A DNA stretch of 64,000 bases from Marisa cornuarietis (Eukaryota; Mollusca; Gastropoda; Architaenioglossa; Ampullariidae): NCBI GenBank assembly GCA_004794655.1, contig SMMW01000614.1, positions 3,164,501-3,228,500 on the forward strand, read 5' to 3'. Below are positions 49,401 through 61,223 of the stretch, one piece after another. The position numbers were made by a program, and so were the translations under genes. The notes below the pieces were generated by a model that did not search any database, had not been told where the DNA came from, and saw nothing but the letters and a program-made list of their open reading frames with translations. Positions within the stretch are counted from its first letter, which is position 1; each line of letters begins with the position of its first letter.

Positions 49401-52400
49401 ACTCAGTGATGACTTTTCTTCGTCTAGAATCATCCTAAATTGACACCATATTTTCAGTTAATATTCCCTCCTTAAAACAAATTCTTCGGAATGCTTACTA
49501 ACAATCTTTAATGGTGTCTACACATTTTAAAACCATTATCTAGGGGAAAATAATGAGTATCTTGATGGTTAAACAATATTTTGCTTTGAATATTGTAACA
49601 AAACAGGATTTTTATATTATTTCATATAAAAATTTACATGTTTTATTATAATAATAATAAACACAACATTTGTATAGCACCTTTTTCTAGCATTAGCCAA
49701 ACTCAAGGTGCTTAAAATATAAACACACAGACATGAGAATAATAACAGTCTCAAAACAAAGAGTTCCTTGTGTTTTCAAAGTGAATGCCGTCTGCACAGT
49801 CACACAAAGTTAAACTACTAGCTGAGATTTGTAGTCGTAGTATCAGTGGAATAGTAGTGGTGGAGGTGGCGGTACAAATAACATAAAGTTTTTAAGCTGT
49901 CAAACTTAAATGCACTGTGCTAAACAATGAAGTCTTTATTCTTTTCCCCTCACCCTCTCTCTGGGTGAAATAAGTGTTTATAGTCACTAATATGGGATAG
50001 TAAGAAAACAACAGAAAACATTTGACCTTTTTCTTGACAAGAACATCTTCTATCCCCAGCGTGAAGCCTTGCAGCAAAAGAAAGGATGTGAACAAACGTC
50101 CGAGACAAGTCAACAGCTGGTATGCCACATCCCCTCCATACAACTGGCCGGTCGTACATAAAAAATTATATAAATGTCTCAATGCACACACAGCAGATCA
50201 ATACAATATTATCTACATACTGTTACTTTAACACATTGGCATTCCTTTTAATTTCATATGTCCCTGCATGTTTGCCTCTCCAATTGCCATCACACCACAG
50301 CCTTATACAGCCAGTAGTCCCCAAAATAATTGTCTACAAGAAAAAACAAATGGGATTTGGCTCAAACATGAAAGTAAGCATACCTCATACATAGAGTGAA
50401 CAAGACCAAATGGAGATGGCCCACACTGAGACTTATCCAGCACCCCCTGGAGAAGTTCCCCATGCTTAATAATGACTGTACTTTCTCCAAGCTGTTCCAT
50501 GGAGAGCAAGTCTCTGGAACTATTTACATCCTTTGCTGTCCAGCTCTGAAAGAAATTTTTAAGTGAAAAAACCACTCTATTGTGCATTTTTGTGACGAAA
50601 CCTTATTGATGAAGGTAAATTTCAGTGTTTCTGGTGAATCAATCATCACACCTTAACAAAATCCCCAAATTGAAAACTAGTAGTATTTCTCATGGACGTA
50701 AAAAGTGCTGTAAGTTAGGTCTAGTGACAGATATTCAACATAAGTTTAGGATGGGCATTTTTTAATGGAAAAAATTAAACACCCACTGGCAAATACTCAA
50801 ATGCATGAAAAATCTACATATGCACACAACGCAAAAATAAATGCACAGACAATCTAAATAGACCTTCACCTTTTCAGGTATCTTGGTTTTGCTGAATAAA
50901 CTGAGTGGTTTCCTGCCCTCTGGAATAAGGTTGAGAAGAAGAGTGGAGAAAACCTGAAAGGATTTCATATCAATAACATGCACTTCATAACCCTGTAAAT
51001 ATTTTTACTAAATGTAGCATGTAAATATCTTGATTCCTGTGACAAGGAGTCTGTTAGTTGAAAGCTGGGATATCAAAACTTACACAAGTATTAACCACCC
51101 ACCCAACACATACAAGTTTTGGACTGAGCAAAGCACCATTTCTGAATTACAGAAAGGGGAACAGTTGTGAGAAATAATACAGAATGATGTAAGAAGTGCA
51201 CAGACCTGTTTTCCAGACCACATACAGCATGGCTTCAAAATGGCTGGAGGCAGTAGATGAATTCTTCTCTGCCTTCTAGTTAGTGTCATCTCTAGCAGGT
51301 TGCAGTAGTCTTGTCTGGAAGGTCACAAATTATGCACAGGACTCACAACCTTGAGTGAAACACTGACAGGGATACTAACCACACATTATGATACTAAATT
51401 ATTTCTCGTTTCAGCATGCAGCTTAACTAAACCATTCACCCTTAAAAAAGGATGGTATTAAACAGATGCAGTATCTATCCACAAATTGCACAATTACCTG
51501 GTAAAAAACTGGCCTCGAATTGTGAGTAGAACACCTGCATTGATATGATCCTGAATGAGGCCAGCTAGTGGAGTACCATCCTTGGGTACCAGGTACTGAC
51601 TTTGGGTGCCAACTGTAAAATATAATGGCCTTATCTACAACAACCCTCTTTTAACTGCCTTGAAATGCTTCACTAGCTCTTATCATGTTAGTCTGTAATA
51701 TTTTATCAATGCAATTTTCTTATAACAGTCAAAATAATTCATAATATTTTAAAGAAGAAAATAAAAGCATAGCACAATTAGTATGGGAAAAACAAAAAAA
51801 TTAAGAGCAACACATCATAATATCAAAACATGATAGTCAGCATTACATATTAACATCACCAATGTCATATGGCATTAATGTTGTCAAATGTAAAAATCAA
51901 CATTAAAAAAAACACACACTACCTATCCCATAGGCCTCTGCCCTGCAGAGCTCACTTTGAGGGAAATGAGCATTCATTTCATCACCATCAAAGTCTGCAT
52001 TGTAGGCTTTGCAGTTTGCATAGTGCAAACGCATTGTCTTTTGACCATGCAGCACTCGAGCCTGTCACAACATTAAAAGAAAAAAAATCTGAAAAGTACA
52101 CTAGTGTGAAACTTTCCATGGAACACTTAACCCAAGAAACACACCATAGGACGCTTCCTTACAAACATAAAAGGCATCCTCAATTTTATGCCATAAGGAG
52201 GTAGAAGGGGAAGAATTGTTTTTTTTTTCATCTATCACATATCTTTTATCTCGCATAATACATAAGTGTGGGTAATGTTTCACAACAAAAAGTTATCTCA
52301 GGTGTAAGAAAGAAGTTTTTTAGATCACTGCTCAAACATGTAACATTTGTATAAGAAACTGGTTTATTCAATACTTCGCATACTTAAAAAAAATTAGCAT

Positions 52401-55400
52401 AAAGAAAAAGAAAAGAAAGCACAAAAACCTTGTGAGCTTGAATACTTGGTCTGTGAAGGGTTGGCTGTCTGTTCAGTAATAAAACATCACCATTTCTGAG
52501 GTGGCAGTAAACCTGTTTAAACAGATAAACTGATATATTCATACCACATGTCTGTGCCAGTCAGTACCACTTAGCTTAATATTTTGTCCACCCAATCCAC
52601 TCCTAAGCTGTAAAACACACGAACAAGTACCTTGCAAAATAAAAGACTATTTGTATACACACCACACCTTTTCAGTAAAGTATCTTAATACCCACAATTT
52701 CTCATCTACATTGGGGAGTGGGGTGGAGAGTGTGCACTTATGAACCCTTGAATGTGAACTTGTTAAATAAACGTACTAATGCGTACTATCCCAGTTCATG
52801 CAATAGGTGTGCTCGGGTGTAAGAAAGTGTGCAAACTCAAACCCACCTGTTTTGGAAGTTGAAGGTTGCTTGCTCCATGACTTGGAGTGAGAAGCTGCTT
52901 GGCAACCGCTTCCCTCTGGACACGATCGGTAGCACTTAGTCTGATAACATCCCCATCCTCCTTCACAACCAGAGTAGCCCTACACCACACAAGTACCAAT
53001 TTGAAACAAGCTTTTCAATATTTTCTGCTTTTCTTTTAAAAAATAATTAAAAAACCCTACTATAATTGGCTTTGCATGCTACTCTAAAGCATTATTTTAC
53101 TGCATCAATACTCTTCTTGAAGCTGAAGTATTCAAAAATTTGCAAACATATCCAGAGATTTTTTTAAAAGACAGCTAAATTGTGCAGTCATAAACAAGTA
53201 ACTCAGCCAATGGAAGTGTTCTTGACATTGCTCACACATTCAAGAATTCTGGAATAAACTCATGAGATATTTTAAAAACTGTCTTCTTTATCCCAAATGA
53301 CTTAACCTATCCAATGAACTTATTCTTTTGGTTGTGACCAAAATTCAAGCTACGGATGAAGCCCTGGGTATTATTGTTTTTCTCACAAATGTGAGATTCC
53401 AGAATACTTTTCCTACAACTGAAAAGTTTCTGCTTCGTCTAAAATCTTAATTTATTGTTGAATACATGGGCCTTGTGGCCAGTAATCAGCTTTCATTTTA
53501 ATTGTGCTTGTCTCCTTACATTATTTCAAGTAAAGAAGGTTAAGATCACTGTGTTACCATTTCAAATTTTTTTTCTCACTCTCGTTCCATGCTTCAGTTA
53601 CTACAAATCTGTGTACTTATGATGGCCTATTTCTTTTTTATTTTATCTGTTAATCTTATCTTCATGTTTTATATACATATATATATACACACACACACAT
53701 TAAAAAACAAAACCAAAATTATTCATTTGTACCCTGGGTAGACATTGGGGCCATTGATGACATTTTGACGAAGCTCATGAACATTCCAAGGAGTAACTGG
53801 CTTTGGAAAAGTCAGTTTTTGGGCAAAGACAAGTGGTACTCCAATCTCATCAGTGCCAATGCAAGGATCAGGAGAGATTACAGAACGAGCAGCATAATTC
53901 ACACGTTTGCCCATCATGTGCATTCGAAACAAGCCTTCCTTTTTCTCCAGCAGCTGAAAGCCATTCAACAAATAAATGCTGCATTCAATGACAGTTAATT
54001 TCAAGCACTGCAAGACTGACATTACTATACCAACCATAATAAAAAAAATATGAACATCAACATATAAAACACATGAACTTTGCCATATCTTATGCTGAAA
54101 ACTGCATTGCAAAACTGGGTGGAAGGGAAGGGAAAATAAAAGATACTGCACATACACCTATGCTATTATTTATACCACAAAGACAGTGCATATACACCTA
54201 TGCTATTTATGCTATAAAATTCTATATTGACTTTTATTATTTACTATAGATACAGCATTTACTCCTATGCTTGACTAATACTAAGATGCATTTGCCAGTT
54301 CCTTACCTGCCGCACACCAGGTATTTTTTTATTATCAGCAGTTATTCTGTCCAGGTCACAGTCAATAAGACTGTTGACATGAGACTGCAACTGAAACCAT
54401 TTTGACTGCAGTTGCTCTGCAATCTGGGTTGCAGTCTTCTCCACCTATTTTCAGGAACAAGCATAGATCATTAAAATGTAGTACTGTAGGGCATATCTTT
54501 ACAAAAGGATCAAACATGGCACAAATTAGTTCAATTTACAGGCCTTCCTCCCACCCTAAATAACTGAATAATTTTACTCAAACCTAGGCTTAAATAAAGA
54601 CTGATACCAATGATGACTTATAACACTAAATCTATTAGGTCACTAGCCTAGGTTATCCTCATACAAAAGCCCCATGCCTGTGGCTACTAATGTATCTGCT
54701 TAACAAGGTTTTGTGACTATTGCACAAGTTTTCTTCATGTTCAGTGGCAACCTGGTGTTGTGTTATACAAGTAAGAAAGAACAATGGTTGCAAATATTGT
54801 TTTATAGAGTCCCTTTCTCCTGCACATTACTCTCTCTCTTTCAATACCCTTAGTCAACCATTAGGCATCAGTGGATTAAAGTCAAAACTTACATCTAGTT
54901 CAACTGTAGCTATAGGATTAGATGCCATTGAAGACAGCAGTTGACAAATTTCATAGTTTTCAAGCAACACCTTGGAGAGACTTGCTGTTTGTGGATTTTC
55001 AAACTTGCGGTCACCAAGAACATTCAGCTACAAAAATACAAACGGAAATTTAGTCAATATGTTGCAAGTGTCAGCAAGTCACTGCTGTTAACAAGAATTT
55101 TGCATGTACCATTAGCAGTTTAAAGTGCTTACTTGAATTTACTGTTCATCCCAAAGGTCAATAAAAATTAGAATTATTTCTTTCATACACTGTAATGTTT
55201 ATTTCTAGCTTGTTAACTACTCTTTCTGCAAGCATTTGGCAACAGCAAAATTGCAAAAAAAACCTTAAAAAAACAAAAACAAAATAGATGCCTAAGAACA
55301 GCAAAAAATAAATTGCCCCACACTGCAGGCTGATAAGAAGAAGCAAAGAAAGATATTTCAGTGAAAATACTAGAAATGAAGACAATTGTCAAATCAAAGC

Positions 55401-58130
55401 AGCTGGTCATGACAGTCGCCAGATTTCCAATCTGGAACAAACGGTCATTTTTTAGTCCAGAAAGGGGTACAATGGACTGAAGCGCCACCTGAACCATTAG
55501 CAAAATGCAAAGAACATCTAAGAACACCTCCCAGCCTTAGCAGGAAGAAATGTAGCCAGGACCACCCTCTTTGCTGCACAAACTGTATGACGCTGTTGCA
55601 ACTCTGTGGCAGGACACTAAATAACAATGAAAATTGATCTAAAGGTCTAATTATGATAACATGCAGCCAAATAAAGAATTGTATGGATACAGAAGAACCA
55701 GGATCCTCCACATACCCTGTAAATACTGATAAAGCATTTGATACAAGCAAACATGGTTCTTGATGCGCATTCTTCCATAAACAATGAGAGTGAGTTGCTG
55801 CATGACACGAAATGTCAATATCAATATGGCAAATCTCAAAGAAGGGCTCTAAACACTTTCCTAAGAAAACAAACATTTCATTTGCTTACAGGGCGAAAGC
55901 GAGCAGGTGGCACTAGCACAGATTCCAGGAAAAACATGTCTGTGGGTGCCTCTGTATCTTGCACCTTCTCCAGGCAGTGGAAAATTTTCTGAAGAAGTTT
56001 CCCATCTTTTCTCCACGTCTCCCGAAGGATCTGTTTGGCCAAATGTGGCATTAGCATGCATTTTCCCTCCCCCTTCGCTAACAAAGTATCCACTTCAGTT
56101 GTTTCTGGCATCTCATGTTCTACTTCAACAGGCTCTTCATAATCTGGTGTAGATGACTGAGGTTTTTTCTTTCTGTTGTGAAAATGTTCAAAAAACACAA
56201 GAGAATGATGAAAAAAGCAACAACATGTTTAAGAAAACACAGTTATGGTAAAAGACAATGGTATATAACATAATTTCAAGATGTTTCTTCATGAAACATT
56301 TTGTTCAAGCGAACTTAAATTTCCCTTAGCTTATCAACTACATGACATGCATCTGGTTTTAGTTAAAGTTTTAGCTGAAAATCTAGGGCTACATAAATTT
56401 AAAGGTCATGTTCACCACTGTCTGGGTTACTTCAGCAAAAAATTGTGTAACATAGATAAATCAATAACCAAAGCTTTCATTTCTGGATCAGTGGACTAAA
56501 GTCACACAATACACTTAAACTTAGTGTACTTAGGTTTTTTCTCAAAATTCACTGTAACCTATCCATTCACCTTAAAACATCCTTTTATCTGAAATTCTAT
56601 CTCCTACCCCCATCATATACTACTGTTTAGTAACAACGACAACAATCAAAGTGGATTATCAGAACATTTTATCCTGGAATAATTAACCAGCTAACAATCT
56701 AACTTATGGACAGAATATCTGAACTCACATTTTTGCTGAAGAGTTTAATGAGTCACTGGCAGCCTTCCCGCACACGCTGATGCGACTAGAATATTCCTGG
56801 CGAAGATATCGTGGTGTCGTTTTGCAGTGAGGGCAGGGACGTGTCTTCTTAATTACAAAATATTTTTTCAGCATGTTGCTCACCAAAGAAGAAAATTCAG
56901 AGTCCAACATCTTAGTAATGACAGATGAAGTAGCAGCCTCATCTGAGAATAAATACCATTTATATCTTTAGTATGGTACCTTATCCATAAACAAATCAAA
57001 AGCTAGCAAGACAGTACAAAAAGATTAATATTCATTGTTAATGAACTGTGGGGGTTTCTGTGTGATACAGTTTTGTATGTTTATCTCTATGAGATTTTCA
57101 GGTTTATCTTACCTGTCAACAAGTCCTTCGCATAAGCTTTAAGCTTTGATAAGATCTCCAACTTAGCTACTTTTCTTTCTGTTTGGGCTATAATCTGGGT
57201 TAAAAAGTCTTCCAACTCCAAAGAACCAAGAACACAGCCTTTTTCTAATAGTTGCATTTGGCACATAAAAAGTTCCGCTTCAATTTCTGGCACCATCAAA
57301 CGATGACATGTTAAGCATGTTCCTTGGAGAATCTGTTAAAAAAAAAGTAATCACTTTCGTTTTTTATATGATGTAGTAGAGTTGTCAACTCTTATTTTGT
57401 TTAATACTTTATTTTGAAGGTTTTAAATTTCATTTTAAAGTCAATCTGTTTTTAAAATGCTAACAAAGATAACTGCTTCATGTGTCTACACAGTAACCAT
57501 GCACTTCCCATTAAGATAACTATAATTAGTAGCCCAAAGTAAAACAACCAGGTTCAGTGTATTAACCAGTTTTGAAAGGACATTTTTAATAACTCATTAA
57601 AAACTGTTCTCTGAAAACTGCAGTAATGTACCTTGAACATTGTTTTGAAGAAGATTGGATTGAACACAGGCAGTGCCAGAGAGATGTGTCCAAAATGGCC
57701 AGGGCAGTGCCGGGCAGTTTGCCCACACGTGTCACAAACATCATCATTCCGCGTTGGTCCTGCACAATCATTTCATGCACAAAAACTTTGATGGTTGCAG
57801 TTTTGGACTTTTTCATTCACGAAAACTGTTCACCTGCATTTCATGAAACTATGCTGTTTTCCTAAAATTTTAAGTTATCCAGACTGTCACTTCATTTACA
57901 CACGCTCTCTCTTCCTCTCTTTAATGTGGTTTAAGAATACATTTACTGAAACATTTTTTGTTCTTACCAAGGGTTGGATCATATAGACCACCAACTGCTG
58001 GTAAGCCTAGATTATCAAACAGCTGTGGATTTATGATTTCTTTGACACTGAGCTTCTGAATCTCTTTTTTGCTGTAGGCCCTAAAGCCAACCTCATAAAG
58101 CTGATCCAGAATTAGCTGACTTGTTTCCAT
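31415..58130 (-). CDS. POLR1A: DNA-directed RNA polymerase I subunit RPA1 (RPA190)
   Basis: Catalytic largest subunit of nucleolar Pol I, which transcribes rRNA. Exons: 58130-57968, 57759-57632, 57332-57113, 56942-56729, 56172-55890, 55027-54893, 54444-54307, 53953-53733, 52979-52847, 52512-52429, 52061-51923, 51612-51498, 51314-51206, 50953-50870, 50545-50384, 50143-50027, 49434-49220, 48732-48648, 47380-47180, 45814-45686, 45083-44934, 39404-39208, 39062-38939, 38220-38116, 37950-37726, 37375-37320, 37036-36872, 35114-34924, 34517-34429, 33632-33567, 33325-33164, 32945-32835 and 31711-31415. They join in frame to 1670 residues (human 1720). Clamp zinc ligands: C63, C66, C73, H76, then C103/C106 with C207/C210. 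The catalytic loop is NADFDGD at 594-600. The trigger-loop region [12 protein letters not shown] starts at 1224. An acidic insert lies at about 1368-1429. An acceptor at 58154 implies a 5' non-coding exon upstream. Introns hold only repeats. Confidence 0.95.
31797..32297 (+). mobile_element. CAGGGCTTCTGC-ended DNA transposon, copy 1
   Basis: This 501-bp element in the last POLR1A intron has terminal inverted repeats CAGGGCTTCTGCTAA / TTAGCAGAAGCCCTG and is flanked by ATGTAC on both sides. A 485-bp inverted relative is at 40769-41253. Inside, from 32036, is a 52-codon frame starting [17 protein letters not shown], Lys/Glu-rich. That resembles the N-terminus of hAT transposases of the ZMYM/DUF4371 type, so the element is probably an internally deleted hAT. 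Subterminal 'ggtccc/gggacc' blocks recur at both ends. Confidence 0.7.
32223..32250. repeat. 28-bp inverted copy of POLR1A last-exon sequence inside a transposon
   Basis: The segment matches 31630-31657 exactly in reverse complement. That part of the last exon encodes the LLADYMTY region. The sister transposon copy at 40769-41253 lacks the segment, so it was gained after the element inserted or along with it. Confidence 0.8.
35331..35857. repeat. Unnamed ~550-bp interspersed repeat, copy 2
   Basis: Partner of 7484-8034, in the same orientation, between two POLR1A exons. The final block 'aacgctctatgaagcgagtcctatgagtt' is partly palindromic, like that of copy 1. No open frame or terminal repeat was found. 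Confidence 0.65.
35861..35935 (-). repeat. 3' tail of a LINE/SINE-type element
   Basis: The block 'aataattatatttttatagcgcttttcacaa' is the reversed 3' end layout seen elsewhere in the window (microsatellite, then 'atagcgc'). Only the tail is recognisable. Confidence 0.4.
36300..36570 (+). mobile_element. SINE-like repeat with (CTTTACC) tail
   Basis: It contains a tRNA-like stretch, 'ctgcgctggttcaattcctg', with a B-box core GGTTCAATTCC. A body follows ('gtcgactcaactggcgggaatggg') and the end 'gatgacctttacctttttacctt'. It lies in a POLR1A intron. The exact boundaries are not certain. Confidence 0.5.
40769..41253 (-). mobile_element. CAGGGCTTCTGC-ended DNA transposon, copy 2
   Basis: Inverted relative of 31797-32297, in another POLR1A intron. 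The ends are CAGGGATTCTGCTAA and TTAACAGAAGTCCTG, flanked by CTGAAAA on both sides. The same short MSLTAW-type frame is present on the minus strand from about 41008, with several amino acid changes. Copy 1 and this one therefore descend from one deleted parent. Confidence 0.7.
41900..44090 (-). mobile_element. Decayed DIRS-like tyrosine-recombinase retrotransposon fragment
   Basis: Read on the minus strand, 43190-43060 encodes [16 protein letters not shown], matching the RNase H end of DIRS polymerases. A frame-shifted stretch at about 43050-42890 then gives [19 protein letters not shown], the N-terminal core-binding part of the DIRS tyrosine recombinase. A further stretch beginning LLASLSQA continues below 42010. 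The order RNase H then recombinase is the DIRS order. The recombinase is split by a pogo-like element at 42011-42886. Stops and frameshifts are frequent, so nothing functional remains. Outer limits are uncertain. Confidence 0.55.
42011..42886. mobile_element. pogo/Tigger-like element nested in a DIRS remnant
   Basis: Terminal inverted repeats begin CAGTAATCCCTC at the left. On the opposite strand at the right they also begin CAGTAATCCCTC, with longer imperfect pairing ('acttatcacag' / 'gtttatcacag'). A TA dinucleotide flanks each side (42009-42010 and 42887-42888). TA targets with CAG-initial ends fit the pogo/Tigger branch of Tc1/mariner. No transposase was recognised inside. Confidence 0.75.
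44401..44917. mobile_element. pogo/Tigger-like element ending near a POLR1A splice donor
   Basis: The ends are CAATGGTACCTCGAGTTACGA and, on the other strand, CAGTGGTACCTTGAGTTAC. TA lies on both sides (44399-44400 and 44918-44919). Subterminal 'ctcgtaactcgaa' motifs recur. At 517 bp it is non-autonomous. Its right edge lies 16 nt from the POLR1A exon that ends at 44934. Confidence 0.75.
45249..45596. repeat. 174-bp tandem duplication in a POLR1A intron
   Basis: Units 45249-45422 and 45423-45596 appear identical by eye. The unit is not a simple-sequence repeat. Identity implies a very recent duplication, a polymorphism, or an assembly error. Confidence 0.9.
49645..49725 (-). repeat. 3' tail of a LINE/SINE-type element
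   Basis: 'ttataataataataaacacaac' leads into 'tttgtatagcaccttttt' and 'caaactcaaggtgctt', the reversed layout of a retroelement 3' end. It lies in a POLR1A intron. Confidence 0.4.
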
Positions 58131-58217
58131 TGGTGTCTTATGATGGTCAGTTTCTGAAAAAGCATATTAATTATTAATGACAGATGGTAAAAATCTTTAA
58201 ATTTGTAATTCCTACTA

Positions 58218-59106
58218 CAGTGATCTCTCACTTATCGAGGGGACGATGTTCCAGAGATCCCTGGGGGTGAAAATTTGTGAAGTAGCAGCGTTATATTTAT
58301 TTTATTATACATATATATATTAAGGCTTTATAAACTCTTCTAACACTCTTATAAGCCTTCCCCACTCTTTTATTAACAATCTCACGTTGGCAAACTTGCG
58401 CAAGCGATAGTGGCGTACAGTACTGTGTTTCCATTGTGTACAGTACGATATTCATCTACTGATGAAATACCTGTACATACTGCATTTTTATGTTGATATA
58501 ATATTCTTTTAATAATGTAACTGAGTGATAAGTAGTATATGTCAGCAACAAACTTCCAGCACTCTCGAACAAAGACAGGAACAGCCAGTAGGTGTGTGAC
58601 CCTTTAATCCACGGGATTGTACATTGCAATGGCCACGTCTGGGTGGTGTCATCTGAGGAGCCAAAAGTCAGGGCTGTCTCTCCTCGACTTCTTTAATCTG
58701 CAACATGTCTGTCCTCCCTGTCTCATCTCAGTTCTGCCCTATAAATAACCCTCGCAGTGGTAACTTTACGTGATGCTCCTGTATGGCTGCAGTGATTTGG
58801 AACTTTAACCCTAGCTAATCACCACCAAGCACCCTTTTTCCAGGATGTCCACCAAAAGTAAGAACAAGGCCCACCAAAACTAACAAATAGCGATGGCCTA
58901 CTGGCCTTCTACAATATATCTGAATTAACAGTTTTATATTGTTTTAGATTTTAATTAAAATCATAAGTATTATATGAATACCTATATACCACAAAATTCC
59001 TACAATTTAACAAAAACTCCATGATACAGAATTAGATATTTGTTTTTTTTAAATGCATTACAGTGAATCTGCAATAAGTAAACTGCGATATAGCAAGGGA
59101 CGATTG
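58218..59106. mobile_element. pogo/Tigger-like element just upstream of POLR1A coding exon 1
   Basis: The left end reads CAGTGATCTCTCACTTATCG. The right end, on the other strand, begins CAATCGTCCCTTGC. TA flanks both sides. The left half resembles 42011-42886 ('taaggctttataaactc'). A segment at about 58760-58900 also occurs near 44090-44235, so the element carries or contains another repeat. It starts 88 bp from the POLR1A ATG. Confidence 0.6.
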
Positions 59107-59394
59107 TATATCACAAATAAATCGATAATTATCAATAAGCCTATTATTATCAATAACTACAGTCACAGCCTCAGAATACGAGCGTCTCCCCGTAAAGCAA
59201 TTCAAGTAATGAGCAAAAAATTTGCCTCTATATTCAAGCATTCACTTGTGTTACGAGCAACGCTGGGGCTGTGCCACGCTTTCCGGCCACTAATCCCGCC
59301 CTCAATGTGTGTTTCATAGCAGAAGCATTTCTGTGTTCATTTGCGCTTTTTAGGTTTTTTTGTGGTATATGTGAAGAAATTTTTTAACCCACAA

Positions 59395-59850
59395 TATTGC
59401 CCAAGAAGATGGTTACTAAAGATAGTGCTGCTAAAAGGAAGAGGTACAATTTCCATAGAACTGAAGAAAGAGATCATTGGAAAACTAGAGCATGGTCTAG
59501 GTGTGGCAGGTCTTGCCCAGGTATAAGGCCATTCATTCTCAACAATCTGCAGTATCCTGAAGAAGAAGGAAGAAATTGAGAAGCTTGATGTGGCCATAGG
59601 AGTTACCATGAGTACCAAGCAATGTCCAAAGGTCCTAGAAAATGTTGAGAAGCTGTTGTTGGTGTGGATCAACGAGAAGCAGTTAAAAGGGGATTCTGTG
59701 TCTGAAGGCATCATACATGCAAAGGCAAAGGCGCTGTATGCAGACCTTGTCAGGAAGACACCAGGCACGTCATCTGAAGATGAGGTGGTATTTAAGGCAA
59801 GCCAGGGATGGTTTAAGATTAAGCCGTCTACCACTCAAGAGAATCCATGA
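59395..59850 (+). pseudogene. Broken pogo/Tigger (CENP-B-like) transposase N-terminus
   Basis: It begins MPKKMVTKDSAAKRKR. The next part, RGTISIELKKEIIGKLEHG, lies in a different frame (one frameshift). It matches a CENP-B/psq-type helix-turn-helix. A TAA at 59524-59526 interrupts the reading after GLAQV, but the same frame continues to a stop at 59848. The later part ends with VFKASQGWF, typical of the second HTH (CENPB/Tc5 type). The DDE catalytic domain is missing. It is dead as a transposase; domestication is unlikely given the two breaks. Confidence 0.7.
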
Positions 59851-59978
59851 GTTTTGATTGTTATTTGTTAGTAAAATTACTTTAATTCTGCGTAAAATTC
59901 CAAATAAATTGATTTTTATGTTGATATTTTGGGGTGTGGAACAGATTACCATACAAGCAACTTTATGGAACAAACTAA

Positions 59979-61223
59979 ATAATAATAATAATAATAATAG
60001 TGAAGATTTTTATAGCGCATATTCACACTCATAGAGAGCATGCTCTTAGCGCTTAAAACGAGGAAGAGACGTGGACTAGTAGATACAGAACACAGGGGAC
60101 GAAAGAAAGCGACAGTACTGACGACGAAACAGAAAACAAAAGGCATCAAGTAACAGGAACAGAGAAAAATAGTGATTCTGCCGAGAAAGATGGGTAAAGT
60201 AGCAAGAGGGAAGGGGGGGTTAAGAAGGACTAGCATTGTGTGGACTGTGTTAGGAGTAATGCTCAAGGAAGAGGTGCGTTTTCAGTGCAGATTTAAAAGA
60301 TTCAATTGTAGGAAGGTGGCGGATATGGAAAGGGAGAGAGTTCCATTGTTTTGCTGCACAGTAGCCAATAGTCCTGTGACCATATGTTGTTGTTCTGGTG
60401 ACAGGAACAGCTAGGATACGATCGTCAGACGAAGAGCGTAGTTGTCTGGACGGAGAGTAAGGGATGAGAAGTTCAGAGAAATAGTCAGGACAGGAGCCAG
60501 CAAAGAAATTAAAACACAGCACAGACAGTTTGTACTGAATGCGAGAACGGATGGGTAGCCAGTGTAGAAAACGAAAAAGAGGAGTGACATGGTCCCGTTT
60601 CCTTGCTCTAAGCACCAGACGCGCAGCAGAGTTCTGTACTGTCTGGAGTCTCTGAATGAGGTAGTCAGGGCAGCCTGCCAGCAAGGAGTTGCAGTAGTCA
60701 AGTCGAGAAAGAACAAACGCACAGACAAGAGTGTTGGTAGCGCGTGTAGAGAGAAAGTGACGGATGGCACCGATCTTATGGATCTCATAATAGGCAGACT
60801 GACAGACAGCTGCTACATGTCTATCGAGTGTCATGTCATCAGTGATAATAAATCCCAGATTCCTAACAGATGACGTGAAGGTGATGTTGCTGTCGCCCAC
60901 CTTGATGTGATTGGGCAGACTGACGAGTGAAGGTTGATGTCTTCTTCTACGGCACAAGAGGGCTTCCGTTTTATCGTCATTTAGTTTAAGCTTGTTTTTT
61001 ACCATCCAGCCCTTGACATCGCTGATACAAGCTTCTAGAGAGCTAATAGCAGAGTGAGACTCAGCCGGTGGAGTAGAACAGTAAAGCTGCGTGTCGTCAG
61101 CATAGGATTGATGAGAAACCTGGTGAGACCGGATGCATGATGAAAGTGGCTTAGTATACAGGATGAACAAAACTGGGCCAAGTACTGAGCCTTGGGGAAC
61201 ACCACAGAAAAGTGAAGCAGGGC
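59979..61223 (-). mobile_element. 5'-truncated LINE (copy D)
   Basis: Same family as 9472-13440. It retains the reverse transcriptase from just before PQGSVLG, the intact YADD and the rest of the ORF to the stop at 60250 (306 codons by the first usable start), plus the 3' UTR and a TAA-rich tail at 59979-60000. The break near 61223 ('gaagcagggcaaaattcg') is where similarity to copy A ends. Confidence 0.9.

Noticed and set aside
55445..55876. 143-codon minus-strand frame in a POLR1A intron
   Set aside because: It lies between two well-supported POLR1A exons, has no recognisable domain, and is not needed to keep the gene's phase.
59395..59850. Domesticated CENP-B-like host gene
   Set aside because: A frameshift and a premature stop interrupt the only domain present, and the catalytic domain is missing.
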